Assembly (NCBI GenBank): GCA_041488155.1
Contig: JBGPOS010000021.1
Coordinates: 1-52,492 of the forward strand
Direction: 5' to 3'
Origin: JBGPOS01 sp041488155
Lineage (GTDB): Bacteria > Chloroflexota > Dehalococcoidia > Tepidiformales > Tepidiformaceae
Length of the DNA stretch: 52,492 nt
Made by a program: the position numbers and the translations under genes. Shown here piece by piece: positions 17,854 to 27,140 of this stretch. The stretch's first letter is position 1. Each line of letters begins with the position of its first letter. Under the pieces are notes generated by a model. That model did no database searches. It had not been told where the DNA came from and was given only the letters and a program-made list of their open reading frames with translations.

Positions 17854-18546
17854 GTGCCCCCCAGCTTCACCACACTCGACCTTCCCCGCCAGATCGCCAT
17901 TGACGGCCCCGCCGCTTCCGGGAAGTCGTCGCTTGGCCGCGCCCTGGCCGCGCGCTTTGGCTACCTCTTCCTCGATACCGGCCTCATGTATCGCGCGTTC
18001 ACCCTCGCCGCTCTCCGCGCCGGTGTCCCTCCCTCGGACCCCGCCGAGTGCGCCCGCGTCGCGGCCAGCTTCGACCTTCGCGTCGAAGCAGCCGCCGACA
18101 CTCGCATCTTCGTGGGGGGCGAAGACATCACACCGCTCCTCCGCACTCCCGAAGTCGAGGCTAACGTAAGCGCCTACAGTGCCATCCCCGCCGTCCGGAC
18201 TCAAATGGTTCGCATCCAACGCAAGGTCGCTCGCCGGCGCCCCGCCGTTCTCGCCGGTCGCGACATCGGCACCGTCGTCCTCCCCCGTGCACCGCTCAAA
18301 TTCTTCCTCGAAGCCAGCGAGGACGCTCGTGCGCTCCGCCGTCGCGCCCAGGCAAGCTCGTGGGGCACCAGCCAGGGTCTTGACGAAGCCCACCGTGACA
18401 TCTCCGGCCGCGACGTCACCGACTCCACCCGCGCCGCCAGCCCCCTGCAACCCGCAAAGGACGCGATCGTCATCGACACCACAAAGATGGCCCTCGCCGA
18501 AGTCATCGCCTTCGCTACGGAGAAGGTGCTGTGCGCCGCAGGCTGA
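17854..18546 (+). CDS. cmk: Cytidylate kinase
   Basis: Cmk phosphorylates CMP and dCMP with ATP. The 230-residue protein carries the P-loop GPAASGKSS near residue 18, FLDTGLMYRAFTLAAL for nucleotide binding, the AGRDIGTVVLP segment and RDVTDSTRAASPL near the C terminus. The GTG at 17854 was chosen because a TACGAT box precedes it; an upstream ATG at 17845 would overlap that box. It overlaps the acyltransferase gene by 16 bases, and the pair cmk-plsC followed by ispH is a frequent bacterial arrangement. Confidence 0.93.
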   Translation: MPPSFTTLDLPRQIAIDGPAASGKSSLGRALAARFGYLFLDTGLMYRAFTLAALRAGVPPSDPAECARVAASFDLRVEAAADTRIFVGGEDITPLLRTPEVEANVSAYSAIPAVRTQMVRIQRKVARRRPAVLAGRDIGTVVLPRAPLKFFLEASEDARALRRRAQASSWGTSQGLDEAHRDISGRDVTDSTRAASPLQPAKDAIVIDTTKMALAEVIAFATEKVLCAAG

Positions 18547-19238
18547 AGCTCTCGACCGCGGTCCCTCCGTTCTACTGGTTCTGCACCCACGCCCTGCGCG
18601 TCGTCCTCGTCGTCGTCGGCCGCTGGAAAGCCTCGGGCCGCGACAATATCCCGCGCGACGGCGCTCTAATCGTCGTCTCCAACCACCTGAACAACGCCGA
18701 TCCCCCGATCCTCGCCGCGGGCCTCGCCCGCCGCCGCGTCCGCTTCATGGCCAAGATCGAGATCTTTCGGTATCCCTTCGGCATCGTTCCGCGGCTCTAT
18801 GGCGCCTTCCCGGTTCGCCGCTTTGAAGCGGACCTTGGCGCGATGCTCGCCGCCGAACGTATCCTCAGGCACGGAGAAGTGCTCGGCATGTTCCCCGAAG
18901 GCACCCGCAGCCGCACCGGGTTCATCGGCACCCCCCATCCCGGTACCGCCCTGATAGCTCTTCGATCCGGCGCCACCGTCCTCCCTTGCGCCATCACCGG
19001 TACCGAACAGCTCCGAAATCCGTTCAACCTTCTCCGCAAGCCTCGCATCACCGTCACCATCGGCGACCCCATCGCCGTCGAAGCCACCCGCCGCCCTACA
19101 GAAGCTCAGGTAGGCGAGCTTACCGATCGCCTGTTCGCTGCCATCAAGGCCCTTTTACCCCCCAAATACCTCGCACCCTATACTGAAATCGAAGGGACAG
19201 CGGGCTCAAACGATGGTACTGATCCTCCGCGCCAGTGA
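18531..19238 (+). CDS. plsC: 1-acyl-sn-glycerol-3-phosphate acyltransferase (PlsC)
   Basis: PlsC transfers a second acyl chain to lysophosphatidate in phospholipid synthesis at the membrane. The 235-residue protein has a hydrophobic N-terminal segment, NHLNNAD (51-57; the NHx4D catalytic motif), the FPVRR segment and FPEGTRS (121-127). Family length is normal. The GTG start lies inside cmk with GGAGAAGG upstream. It also overlaps the ispH start by 26 bases, so translational coupling is likely. Confidence 0.93.
   Translation: MRRRLKLSTAVPPFYWFCTHALRVVLVVVGRWKASGRDNIPRDGALIVVSNHLNNADPPILAAGLARRRVRFMAKIEIFRYPFGIVPRLYGAFPVRRFEADLGAMLAAERILRHGEVLGMFPEGTRSRTGFIGTPHPGTALIALRSGATVLPCAITGTEQLRNPFNLLRKPRITVTIGDPIAVEATRRPTEAQVGELTDRLFAAIKALLPPKYLAPYTEIEGTAGSNDGTDPPRQ
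19179..19184 (+). promoter_or_regulatory. -10 box upstream of ispH
   Basis: TATACT within the end of plsC lies 28 nt before the ispH ATG and could give ispH its own transcript. Confidence 0.35.
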
Positions 19239-20142
19239 AATGGGTTTCTGCATGGGCGTGCGCCGCGCTGTCCAGATCATGGAGAGCCAGGCCTCGCCCG
19301 CCCACCCCGTCTACAGCGTCGGCGAAATCGTCCACAACCCCCACGTGGTCGCCGAACTCGAAAAGAGTGGCGTTCGCCAGCTCCCCGGCCCCGACGAGGT
19401 CGAAGGCGATATCGGCGTGGCCACCGCCCGGCGAGTCCGCGAGGGCCGCATCGCCATAACCGCGCACGGCGTCGGCGAACGAGTCGTCCGCGAGCTCGAA
19501 TCCAGCAGCCTCGTCATCGTCGATACCACCTGCCCGATCGTCACCCGCGCCCAACGTTACGCTCAGAAGTTCGTCCGCGAAGGCTGGCACGTCCTCATCT
19601 TCGGCGACCCGGCCCACAAGGAGGTCCGCGGCATAATCGGCTGGACGCTGGACGCCCAGGGCGCCTCCCAGGCCACGATCATCGAACGCTGCGACCTCGA
19701 TCACCTCCGCTCCTTCATCGAAGCCTTCCCCGGCGGCTTCCCCAGCAAACTCGGTGTGATGGTCCAGACCACCCACAAGATGGAAGACTTCGCCCGCTTC
19801 GTCTCCAACCTCATGCTCCTCCAGCGCGACCACAACTTCGAACTCCACGTCGTTAACACTCTCTGTCATGCCACTACCGGCCAGCAGGAGGCCGCCGCCG
19901 CGCTCGCCCGCTCCGTCGACGTTGTCATCGTCGTCGGCGGCCGCAAGAGCGCCAACACCCGTCACCTTCGCGAGGTCTGCGAAGAACAGGGCACTCCGGC
20001 GTTTCACATCGAAGCGGCGGACGAGCTTGATCTCGCCTGGTTCCGCGGCGCCACCCGTATCGGCCTCACCGCCGGCGCCTCCACACCCGACTACTCCATC
20101 GACGAGGTGGAATCGCGCCTCCGCGAGCTCCTTCCTGCGTGA
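19213..20142 (+). CDS. ispH: 4-hydroxy-3-methylbut-2-enyl diphosphate reductase (IspH/LytB)
   Basis: IspH performs the last step of the MEP isoprenoid pathway and makes IPP and DMAPP using a 4Fe-4S cluster. The 309-residue protein shows the three cluster cysteines Cys13 (GFCMGVRRA), Cys107 (DTTCPIV) and Cys218 (NTLCHAT), plus the TAHG segment and GLTAGASTPD at the end. Length is normal. The stop overlaps the next start as GTGA, so a radical-SAM protein is co-translated. Confidence 0.96.
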   Translation: MVLILRASEMGFCMGVRRAVQIMESQASPAHPVYSVGEIVHNPHVVAELEKSGVRQLPGPDEVEGDIGVATARRVREGRIAITAHGVGERVVRELESSSLVIVDTTCPIVTRAQRYAQKFVREGWHVLIFGDPAHKEVRGIIGWTLDAQGASQATIIERCDLDHLRSFIEAFPGGFPSKLGVMVQTTHKMEDFARFVSNLMLLQRDHNFELHVVNTLCHATTGQQEAAAALARSVDVVIVVGGRKSANTRHLREVCEEQGTPAFHIEAADELDLAWFRGATRIGLTAGASTPDYSIDEVESRLRELLPA

Positions 20143-21569
20143 AAGGGCAACCCGCCCCCGGTCTCATCTCCGCCGTGCGTTCCGGCTCTCTCGCCCATGA
20201 GGCGGGTATCGTCCCCGGCGACGCCATCGTCTCAGTCGCCGGTCACGCCCTCCGCGACGTCGTGGACTACCAGTTCCACCAGGCCGATGCCGAGGTCGAG
20301 GTCCTTGTTCGCAAAGCGGACGGCCTCGATGAGCTCCTCGTCTTCGAAAAGGACATTGATGAAGATCTCGGCCTCGAATTCGAACGCGCGACTTGGGACG
20401 ACGTCACCCTCTGCAACAACAACTGCTTCTTCTGTTTCCTCAAAGGCCTGCCCAAAGGCATGCGCAGGTCACTCTACATAAAAGACGACGATTACCGCCT
20501 CAGCTTCCTCCACGGCAACTTCGTCACCCTCACCAACCTCTCCGAGGCCGATTGGGCCCGCCTCGAAGAACAACGCCTCAGCCCGCTCAACGTCTCCGTT
20601 CACGCCACTCGCCTCGACCTCCGCCGTCAGATGCTCGCCAATCCGGCTGCCCCCGACATCCTCGCTCAGTTGCGTCGCCTGGGCTCACTCGGCATCAGCG
20701 TCCACACCCAGATCGTCCTCTGCCCGGGAGTTAACGACGAGGCCAACCTCGATCGCTCAGTTCGTGACCTCGCAGCCCTCTTCCCAACCGTTCAGACCGT
20801 TTCCGTCGTCCCCGTTGGGGCGAGCCCGAAGCTCGAAAATTGGTCGCTTGCCCGCGACGGGATCGAACTCCGGCGACCGACTCCTGCCTACGCCCGCTCC
20901 GTCATCCGCCAGGTCAAGACCCTCCAATCGGAGTTCCGTTCCCGCCACGGTCAGACGATCGTCCATGCCAGCGACGAACACTACATAACTGCGGGTCTCC
21001 CGGTACCGCCAGCCACCCGCTACGACGGCTTCCCCCAGTACGAGAACGGCCTCGGCATGGTCCGCACCATGCGCAACGACTGGGCCCGGACGCGCCGTCG
21101 CCTCTCTTCCGGCGGGCACCCGATCTGCATCGGGACGAAAGCCGTCATTGGCTGCGGAGCCCTCATCGGCCCTGCGCTACAGCAAATCGCAGCCGAGTTC
21201 GATGCCCTCGCGGGCACCTCTATTGAGGTCGTCCCCATCACCAACACCGTCTTCGGCGCGCGCGTGAACGTCAGCGGCTTGCTCTGCGGGCAGGACTACG
21301 TCCGCGCTCTTTCCGGCCTGCACCCCGGCTGCTTCATCCTTCCCCGCGCGAGCCTCGATTACTTCGGCCGCCAGTTCCTCGACAGCATGAGCGTCGATGA
21401 GCTTGCCGAGCGTCTCGATGCCCCGGTGGCCTTCGCTAGCCAGTGGAGCGAGGTGCTCTCCATCCTTGAGACAGGCCCGACTCGCCCCGCCCGCAACGCT
21501 GTCTCCAACGGTGCCTTCTGGAGCGAGCACCACAACCGCCTGCCCGCCGGCGCCACCTGGGTTCGCTAG
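20139..21569 (+). CDS. DUF512-family radical-SAM protein with N-terminal PDZ-like domain
   Basis: This 476-residue protein opens with a PDZ-like domain (SGSLAHEAGIVPGDAIVSVAGHALRD). It is followed by a radical-SAM-like core with C92-x3-C96-x2-C99 (LCNNNCFFCF), and the DUF512 C-terminal half with NTVFG and VSGLLCG. The function of the family is not established. In many Gram-positive bacteria and Chloroflexota it neighbours engA/der or ispH. Here the GTG start overlaps the ispH stop. Cluster chemistry is inferred from the cysteine spacing only. Confidence 0.88.
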   Translation: MKGQPAPGLISAVRSGSLAHEAGIVPGDAIVSVAGHALRDVVDYQFHQADAEVEVLVRKADGLDELLVFEKDIDEDLGLEFERATWDDVTLCNNNCFFCFLKGLPKGMRRSLYIKDDDYRLSFLHGNFVTLTNLSEADWARLEEQRLSPLNVSVHATRLDLRRQMLANPAAPDILAQLRRLGSLGISVHTQIVLCPGVNDEANLDRSVRDLAALFPTVQTVSVVPVGASPKLENWSLARDGIELRRPTPAYARSVIRQVKTLQSEFRSRHGQTIVHASDEHYITAGLPVPPATRYDGFPQYENGLGMVRTMRNDWARTRRRLSSGGHPICIGTKAVIGCGALIGPALQQIAAEFDALAGTSIEVVPITNTVFGARVNVSGLLCGQDYVRALSGLHPGCFILPRASLDYFGRQFLDSMSVDELAERLDAPVAFASQWSEVLSILETGPTRPARNAVSNGAFWSEHHNRLPAGATWVR

Positions 21570-21662
21570 CCGCTCCCGCGAGACTGCGCTCCCCCTCCGT
21601 TTGACAGTCGCTCACCGCCCGGCAAAGAATCCCTTGCCCTATCCGGAAAGAAGGAGTGTGCG

Positions 21663-22733
21663 GTGAAAGCTGCGGTCATGTACGGGGTCAATCAGCCCCT
21701 CCAAATCGAAGACGTCCAGGTCGACGAACCTCGCGCTGGTGAAGTGCTGGTCAAGACCAGCGCCAGCGGAGTATGTCATTCCGATCTCCACTTCATGGAA
21801 GGCTCCTACCCCACCGCTACCCCGATCGTCCTCGGCCACGAATCCGCCGGTGTCGTCGAAAAGGTCGGCGAAGGCGTCAGCAACGTGAAGCCGGGCGACC
21901 GCGTCGTCGTCGCCTTCGTCAGTTCCTGCGGACACTGCGACAACTGCGTCCAGGGGAAGCCCCACCTCTGCAACAACAGCGCCCAGCTCGGCCGTGGCGA
22001 CCGCCTCACACTCAACGGCAAGCCTATGGCCCAGTTCGCGAACATGTCCGCCTTCGCTGAATACCAGCTGATCAGCGCCAACGCCTGTGTCCCCGTCCCC
22101 GACGGCGTCCCCATGGAAGTCGCCGCCCTCGTTGGTTGCAGCGTGATGACCGGCGTCGGGGCCGTCTCCAACACCGCCAAGATCCCCGTCGGCTCCACTG
22201 TCGCCGTAGTCGGAGCTGGCGGCGTCGGCCTCAACATCATCCAGGGCGCAGTCCTCGCTGGCGCGTCGCGCATCATCGCCATCGACCTGCTCGAAAACAA
22301 GCTCGCAGCCGCGAAGGAGTTCGGCGCCACCGATGTCGTCGACGGCTCCAAGGGCGATCCCATCGCCCAGGTCATGGGCATGACTGGCGGCGGCGTTGAT
22401 TTCGCCTTCGAGGCGATCGGCCTCGCCAAGACCGCCGAACAGTGCTTCGGGATGGTCAAGCGCGGCGGCAAGGCCGTTATCGTCGGCATGATCCCCGTCA
22501 CCCAGATGGTGAGCGTGCCCGGCGTCGGCTTCCTCATGGAAAAAGGCCTTATCGGCAGCTTCTACGGTTCCACCCGCCAGACCCACGACATGCCCTGGTT
22601 GATGGAACTCTATCGCCAGAAGCGACTCAAGATCGACGAGCTCATCTCCCGTCGCTACAAGCTCGGCCAGATCAACGAAGCCTACGCCGCTCTCAAGAAC
22701 GGCGAGGTCAATCGCAGCGTCATCACGTTCTAG
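21663..22733 (+). CDS. Zinc-dependent medium-chain alcohol dehydrogenase
   Basis: The 356-residue enzyme has catalytic zinc ligands Cys38 and His59-Glu60 (GHE), the structural zinc cysteines C89, C92, C95 and C103, and the nucleotide motif GAGGVG around residue 180. Length and order match class III-like and NDMA-dependent alcohol dehydrogenases that use NAD or a bound cofactor. The substrate is unknown. The GTG start has AAGGAG 6 nt upstream. It stands alone, followed by a dispersed palindromic repeat. Confidence 0.92.
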   Translation: MKAAVMYGVNQPLQIEDVQVDEPRAGEVLVKTSASGVCHSDLHFMEGSYPTATPIVLGHESAGVVEKVGEGVSNVKPGDRVVVAFVSSCGHCDNCVQGKPHLCNNSAQLGRGDRLTLNGKPMAQFANMSAFAEYQLISANACVPVPDGVPMEVAALVGCSVMTGVGAVSNTAKIPVGSTVAVVGAGGVGLNIIQGAVLAGASRIIAIDLLENKLAAAKEFGATDVVDGSKGDPIAQVMGMTGGGVDFAFEAIGLAKTAEQCFGMVKRGGKAVIVGMIPVTQMVSVPGVGFLMEKGLIGSFYGSTRQTHDMPWLMELYRQKRLKIDELISRRYKLGQINEAYAALKNGEVNRSVITF

Positions 22734-22752
22734 TCCGGCTTGGCTCAGGTCG

Positions 22753-22794
22753 CCCCCTCTCCCGCGAAGCCGGGAAAGGGGCCGGGGGTGAGGG
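22753..22794. repeat. Dispersed palindromic repeat, copy A
   Basis: CCCTCTCCC and GGGAAAGGGGCCGGGGGTGAGGG arms frame a short GC-rich loop. The same consensus occurs at 38402-38442 and 39279-39316, each time between genes. It lies between two convergent genes here. Confidence 0.7.
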
Positions 22795-22810
22795 TCAGTG
22801 CGTCGCGCCC

Positions 22811-23284
22811 TTACCCCTTCGCGCAGGCCATCACCGGGTCGTAGTCCGGGAGTTCGGTGATCTTCTCCGAAGGCTGGATCCACGCCACCTTCCCGTCTTT
22901 CCCGACCACGACCACCACCCGGTTCGCGATGCCCCGCGGCTCTATCACCACGCCATACTTCCGCGCCGTGTCTCCCAGCGGGAAGAAGTCACTGAGCACC
23001 GGATAGTTCACTCCCGTCTGCTTCTTCCACGCCGCTAGCGCCCACGCTCCGTCGCTCGCAATGGCCACCGGGATCGCCCCCTGCGATTCGAACTCCGCTC
23101 GCTTCTGTTCGATCACCGGAAGCTGAGCGCTGCATACCGGCGAAAAGGCCGCCGGCACAAAGTTGATGATGACAGCGTTCTTTCCCCGCTGGTCGCTTAG
23201 CTTGAACTTTTCCCCCGTCGGGTTACTCGGGAGTTCGAAATCCGGGGCTTCGTCCCCTACCTTGAGTGTTGTCGTCTCTGCCAT
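22811..23284 (-). CDS. Cysteine peroxiredoxin (AhpC/TSA family)
   Basis: The 157-residue thioredoxin-fold peroxidase reduces hydroperoxides. The peroxidatic residue is Cys51 in FVPAAFSPVC; the usual Thr of the PxxxTxxC motif is Ser here. DTARKYGVV and the conserved Arg in EPRGIANR follow. A second cysteine near the C terminus (MACAKG) could act as resolving residue. ATG at 23284 was chosen for its normal family start, with GGAG upstream; a longer frame adds 21 unlikely residues. A selenocysteine homologue lies 15 kb away. Confidence 0.9.
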   Translation of the reverse strand: MAETTTLKVGDEAPDFELPSNPTGEKFKLSDQRGKNAVIINFVPAAFSPVCSAQLPVIEQKRAEFESQGAIPVAIASDGAWALAAWKKQTGVNYPVLSDFFPLGDTARKYGVVIEPRGIANRVVVVVGKDGKVAWIQPSEKITELPDYDPVMACAKG

Positions 23285-23377
23285 CTGGATGCTCCATTCC
23301 TTTTCGGCTGAACGACGATCGTAGCTGCCATCCCCCTTCGCCCTCAACCGGTCATTTGGCCAGCTCCACCTGGCCGA

Positions 23378-24160
23378 TCATCCCCCAACCAGCCATTTCG
23401 GCTGACGCTTCTCTGCGAATGCTGTCATCCCTTCCAGCGCCTCGTCCGACGCGAACAGCCTCGCCGAGAGTTCCGCCGTCATCGCGAACGCTTCATCCAT
23501 CGCCATCGCCGGCACCAACCGCACCAACCGCTTGCAGGCCGCAAGAGCGTTCGGTCCGCCCTTCAGCAGGCTATCGACGAACCGCCCAACCCCTTCGTCG
23601 AGCCCGTCCGCGGCCACCGCTGCGTTTATCAACCCCAGTCGCATCGCTTCCTGCGCGTCAAAGATGTCGCCCGTCAGGAACAACTCCATCCCTTTGCTGA
23701 TGCCGAGCTTCGGCAGCGTCACCACCGAGATGATCGCTGGAGCCACTCCGATCCGAACCTCGCTGAATGCGAATGTCGCCGTCTCCACGGCAACGGCGAT
23801 GTCGCACGCTGCAACCAGGCCAACACCTCCCGCGCGCGCCGCTCCGTTGATCCGCCCGACCACCGGCTTGGGGGATTGCCAGAGTGTCTTCAGCACACCG
23901 GCCAGTCCGCCCGGACCGGTCGCCTGCGAACGCGTCTCGTTCGCCTCGTGTTGCTCCCTGAGGTCGGCTCCCGAACAAAACACCGGCCCCGCCCCCGTGA
24001 TCATTAGCACACGCGCTCGGCTATCTCCCAGCGCTGTCGTCAGGTGTCGCTCAAGGTCGCCGAACAGCTGCCGCGACAGCGCGTTGCGGTTGTGCGGCGA
24101 ATCCAGGGCGATCGTCGCGACCCCACCGCTGATCTCAAGGTGAACAAGCTCTTCGCTCAT
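23378..24160 (-). CDS. Enoyl-CoA hydratase/isomerase-family protein
   Basis: This 260-residue crotonase-fold protein shows the oxyanion-hole segments FCSGADLREQ and GAARAGGVGLVAACD, and SEVRIGVAPAI. The family's usual second catalytic Glu is found only as part of FSEVRIGV, so hydratase chemistry is possible but not proven. It lies divergent from the CaiB/BaiF pair with about 170 bases between them, which suggests a shared acyl-CoA pathway. ATG start has AAAGGCG upstream. Confidence 0.88.
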   Translation of the reverse strand: MSEELVHLEISGGVATIALDSPHNRNALSRQLFGDLERHLTTALGDSRARVLMITGAGPVFCSGADLREQHEANETRSQATGPGGLAGVLKTLWQSPKPVVGRINGAARAGGVGLVAACDIAVAVETATFAFSEVRIGVAPAIISVVTLPKLGISKGMELFLTGDIFDAQEAMRLGLINAAVAADGLDEGVGRFVDSLLKGGPNALAACKRLVRLVPAMAMDEAFAMTAELSARLFASDEALEGMTAFAEKRQPKWLVGG

Positions 24161-24322
24161 CGCTTCGCCTTTCCCGCCAGCTCCCGGCTGCCACCCCGCG
24201 CCTGGTGGTCCGGCGAACCCCCGTCAGGGTCGCTGGGCATCCGTGGCAACCCGCCGGAGGCGAACGTTACAGCGGATCCCCGGCCTCCGTCATGCCCTCG
24301 CCCCAACCCGGCCACACCCCGG

Positions 24323-24328
24323 TAGAAT
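24323..24328 (+). promoter_or_regulatory. -10 box of leaderless promoter for the CoA-transferase pair
   Basis: TAGAAT is followed by 6 nt (CGCCCC) and the GTG start at 24335. Confidence 0.6.
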
Positions 24329-24334
24329 CGCCCC

Positions 24335-25570
24335 GTGACCGACCTCCCGCTCGCTGGCATCCGCGTCTGTGACCTCACCTGGATCATCGCCGGCCCTACC
24401 GCCACCCGCGTCCTCGCGGATTTCGGCGCCGAAGTCATCCGTGTCGAACACGCCCAGGCCGCCGATTCGGTCCGCTTTGGCCGGCCTATCGTCGGCGACC
24501 ACCCCAACCTCAACAACTCCGGCTTCTTCAACTACTTCAATCGAAACAAGAAGAGCATCCTCCTCAACGCCCGGCACCCTCTTGGCATCGATCTCCTCAA
24601 GCGACTCATCGCCCAATCCGACGTCGTCGTCGAAAACTTCTCGAGCCGCGTCATGGAGTCCTGGGGCCTCGACTACCCTGATCTCCAGTCCATCCGCCCG
24701 GACATCATCTATTGCTCTATCTCAGGCTTCGGCCACAGCGGGCGCGACCGCGATTTCACCACCTGGGGCCCCACCGCCCAGGCCCTCTCTGGCCTCACCC
24801 TCACCTCCGGCCTCCCCGGGCTGCCTCCTGCGGGCTGGGGATTCAGTTACATGGACCACACCGCCGGCTACTACGCCGCCAACGCCATCATGATGGCGCT
24901 CCACCACCGGAACCTCACCGGTGAAGGCCAGCACCTCGACGTCTCCCAGGTCGAGGCGGGCATCGTACTCTCAGGCCCGGCAGTCCTCGATTTCACAGTC
25001 AACGGTCGCACCTGGCGACGCGACGGCATGCCGCCCGGCAATCGCGCATGGGAGCCCTCGGTCGCGCCCCACAACACCTACGCCTGTGCCGGCGAGGACC
25101 GCTGGCTTGCCGTCGCGGTGATGAACGACGCCGAGTGGCAGGCTCTTGTCCGCGCCATGGACGAGCCCGCATGGGCGATCGAACCCCGATTCGCCACAAA
25201 TGCCGGTCGTCTCGCCAATCAGGACGAGCTCGACGCGCGTGTCGAGGCCTGGACCAGCGAGTTCGAAGACTACGAAGCCATGGAGTTGCTCCAGGCCGCA
25301 GGCGTCCGGGCCGGAGTCTGTCAGAAGGCCAGTGATCGCTTCGAGCACGACCCCCAACTGAAGGCTCGCCAATGGTGGCATCGCCTCCCACACGCCGAGT
25401 TCGGCGACTGCGACTACGACGGCATCCTTCCCAGGCTCTCGGTGACACCGGGTCAGATGCGAACTTCCTCCCCCCTCATCGGGCAGCACACCCACGAAGT
25501 CCTCCACGACGTCCTTGGTATGTCAGCTGAAGAAATCGCTGAACAGGAAGCACTCGGGGTCCTCATGTGA
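24335..25570 (+). CDS. CaiB/BaiF-family CoA-transferase, first of a tandem pair
   Basis: The 411-residue protein belongs to class III CoA-transferases, which move CoA between carboxylic acids. It has the N-terminal LAGIRVCDLTWIIAGP start, GAEVIRVE, and the YMDHTAGYYAAN region in which the conserved Asp forms the aspartyl-CoA intermediate. Length fits the family. The stop overlaps the next start as GTGA. A tandem pair with an enoyl-CoA hydratase nearby suggests activation and breakdown of an unusual acid; the substrate is unknown. Confidence 0.9.
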   Translation: MTDLPLAGIRVCDLTWIIAGPTATRVLADFGAEVIRVEHAQAADSVRFGRPIVGDHPNLNNSGFFNYFNRNKKSILLNARHPLGIDLLKRLIAQSDVVVENFSSRVMESWGLDYPDLQSIRPDIIYCSISGFGHSGRDRDFTTWGPTAQALSGLTLTSGLPGLPPAGWGFSYMDHTAGYYAANAIMMALHHRNLTGEGQHLDVSQVEAGIVLSGPAVLDFTVNGRTWRRDGMPPGNRAWEPSVAPHNTYACAGEDRWLAVAVMNDAEWQALVRAMDEPAWAIEPRFATNAGRLANQDELDARVEAWTSEFEDYEAMELLQAAGVRAGVCQKASDRFEHDPQLKARQWWHRLPHAEFGDCDYDGILPRLSVTPGQMRTSSPLIGQHTHEVLHDVLGMSAEEIAEQEALGVLM

Positions 25571-26775
25571 CCGGACCCCTCACGGACCTTCGCGTAGTCG
25601 AACTCTGTGACGAGCTCGGCCAACTGGCCGGCAAGCTCCTCGCCGACATGGGCGCCGACGTCATCAAAGTCGAACCCCCGGCTGGCTCGACTGCTCGCGC
25701 CATCGGACCCTTCGTCAAGGACATTTCAGGGCCCAACCGCTCGCTCAACTTCTGGTACCACAACACCAACAAGCGCTCTGTCGTCCTTGACCTCGAACGG
25801 AGCCAGGCCGACCGCTCGATCTTCAGGAGGCTCGTCGCCAGCGCCAGCATCGTCGTCGAGTCCTGCCGCCCCGGTTACCTCCCGGGCCTCGGCTTCGGCT
25901 TCGAAGACCTTCGCGCCGCCCGCGACAACCTGATCATGTGCTCGATCACCCCTTTCGGGCAGGATGGGCCCTGGGCCGCCTACGCCTCGTCAGATCTCGT
26001 CAGCCTCGCCCTCGGCGGCCCGATGAACATGAACGGCTACGATCCCGAAGACGCACCCGGCGCGCCGCCCATTCGCGGCCACGGCGACCAGGGCTACAAC
26101 ACCGCCTGCCACTTCGCCGTGCACGGTGTCCTCGCCGCTCTCCTCTATCGCGACCGCACCGGCCACGGACAGTACGTCGATTGCTCCATGCACGAGGCAC
26201 TGAGCTGCACGACCGAAGTCGGCATGCCCTACTGGCTCTACAAACGCCAGGATGTCATCCGCCAGACGGCTCGCCACGCCGCCGCCAACCGTACCGAGCC
26301 CTGGCTCTATTCAGCTCGAGACGGCCGCGACATCATCGTGTTCGGCGTCGGTCGCGACAACGCCGGATGGAAGAAGCTCACAGACTGGTTCCAATCCGAA
26401 GGCTTCGGCGAGCAATTCAGCGAGCCTCGCTTCGCCAGCCCCCAGGATCGCCAGCCCGGTCGGGGCAATCCGCAAGCGGCGGAGATAATGGCCGAAGTAA
26501 AGCGGTTCATCGCCGCCCACGACGCCGACTACGTCTACCGCGGCGGTCAGGAGCGGGGTCAGGCTTGGGGCGTCGTCCGATCACCAGAAGAAACCCTCTC
26601 CGATCCGCACTTGTGGGATCGCGGTTTCTTCGTCGAAACCATCGGCGAAGGGGCGCCAAATCCCGCCGCCATGCCGGGTGCCCCTTACGTTTTCAGCAAG
26701 ACCCCCTGGGAACTGCGCCGGCCGGCGCCGAAGCTGGGGGAACACACACAAGAAGTCCTCGCTGAGCTGCAGTGA
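25567..26775 (+). CDS. CaiB/BaiF-family CoA-transferase, second of a tandem pair
   Basis: The 402-residue paralogue shares the fold (TDLRVVELCDELGQLAGKLLADMGADVIKVEPP) but has HGDQGYNTACHFAVHG in the active-site region, with Asp at the expected position. It differs from the first copy over most of its length, so the pair may form a heterodimer or act on two acids. The GTG start overlaps the first gene by four bases, so the two are one operon. Confidence 0.9.
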   Translation: MTGPLTDLRVVELCDELGQLAGKLLADMGADVIKVEPPAGSTARAIGPFVKDISGPNRSLNFWYHNTNKRSVVLDLERSQADRSIFRRLVASASIVVESCRPGYLPGLGFGFEDLRAARDNLIMCSITPFGQDGPWAAYASSDLVSLALGGPMNMNGYDPEDAPGAPPIRGHGDQGYNTACHFAVHGVLAALLYRDRTGHGQYVDCSMHEALSCTTEVGMPYWLYKRQDVIRQTARHAAANRTEPWLYSARDGRDIIVFGVGRDNAGWKKLTDWFQSEGFGEQFSEPRFASPQDRQPGRGNPQAAEIMAEVKRFIAAHDADYVYRGGQERGQAWGVVRSPEETLSDPHLWDRGFFVETIGEGAPNPAAMPGAPYVFSKTPWELRRPAPKLGEHTQEVLAELQ

Positions 26776-26891
26776 TCCCGGTCCGGCCGCCGCGTTCGTG
26801 AAGATTTCGTCTCCCACCCGGCCCCAACCCTTCAGGCGGCGTATTCTCGTCCTCGACGGCCACTCGTCTTCACTGCAGAGGAGGTTCTCCC

Positions 26892-27140
26892 ATGTCAGTG
26901 GAATCTCGCTTCCCACCGACCATCTCGATCTACGAAGCGATTAGAGCCCGGCCAGGCGCCTTGGCTCGCCTGACCTCAGCCGGGCTCACCCCCGAATACT
27001 TCGACTATCGGATTCCCGAGGCGGCGCGCGCCCTCGGGATGCCTGTGGAACAGCTCCACGCTCTCATCGAAGCCCCGCCAGGCGAATCATCTCCCCCTGC
27101 CCCGGCTCCCGTCCTTGCCGAGCCAGCTAAGGAATCTTGA
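26892..27140 (+). CDS. Small helical protein resembling the ScdA-N/DUF1858 fold
   Basis: This 82-residue protein has SIYEAIRARPGALARLTSAGL followed by a short helix pair (RIPEAARALGMPVEQLHALIE), the pattern of DUF1858/DUF542 proteins. The cysteines that usually bind metal are absent. A Pro-rich tail ends it. ATG has GAGGAGG upstream. The 3' end overlaps the convergent LysM gene by 14 bases. Function is unknown. Confidence 0.6.
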   Translation: MSVESRFPPTISIYEAIRARPGALARLTSAGLTPEYFDYRIPEAARALGMPVEQLHALIEAPPGESSPPAPAPVLAEPAKES

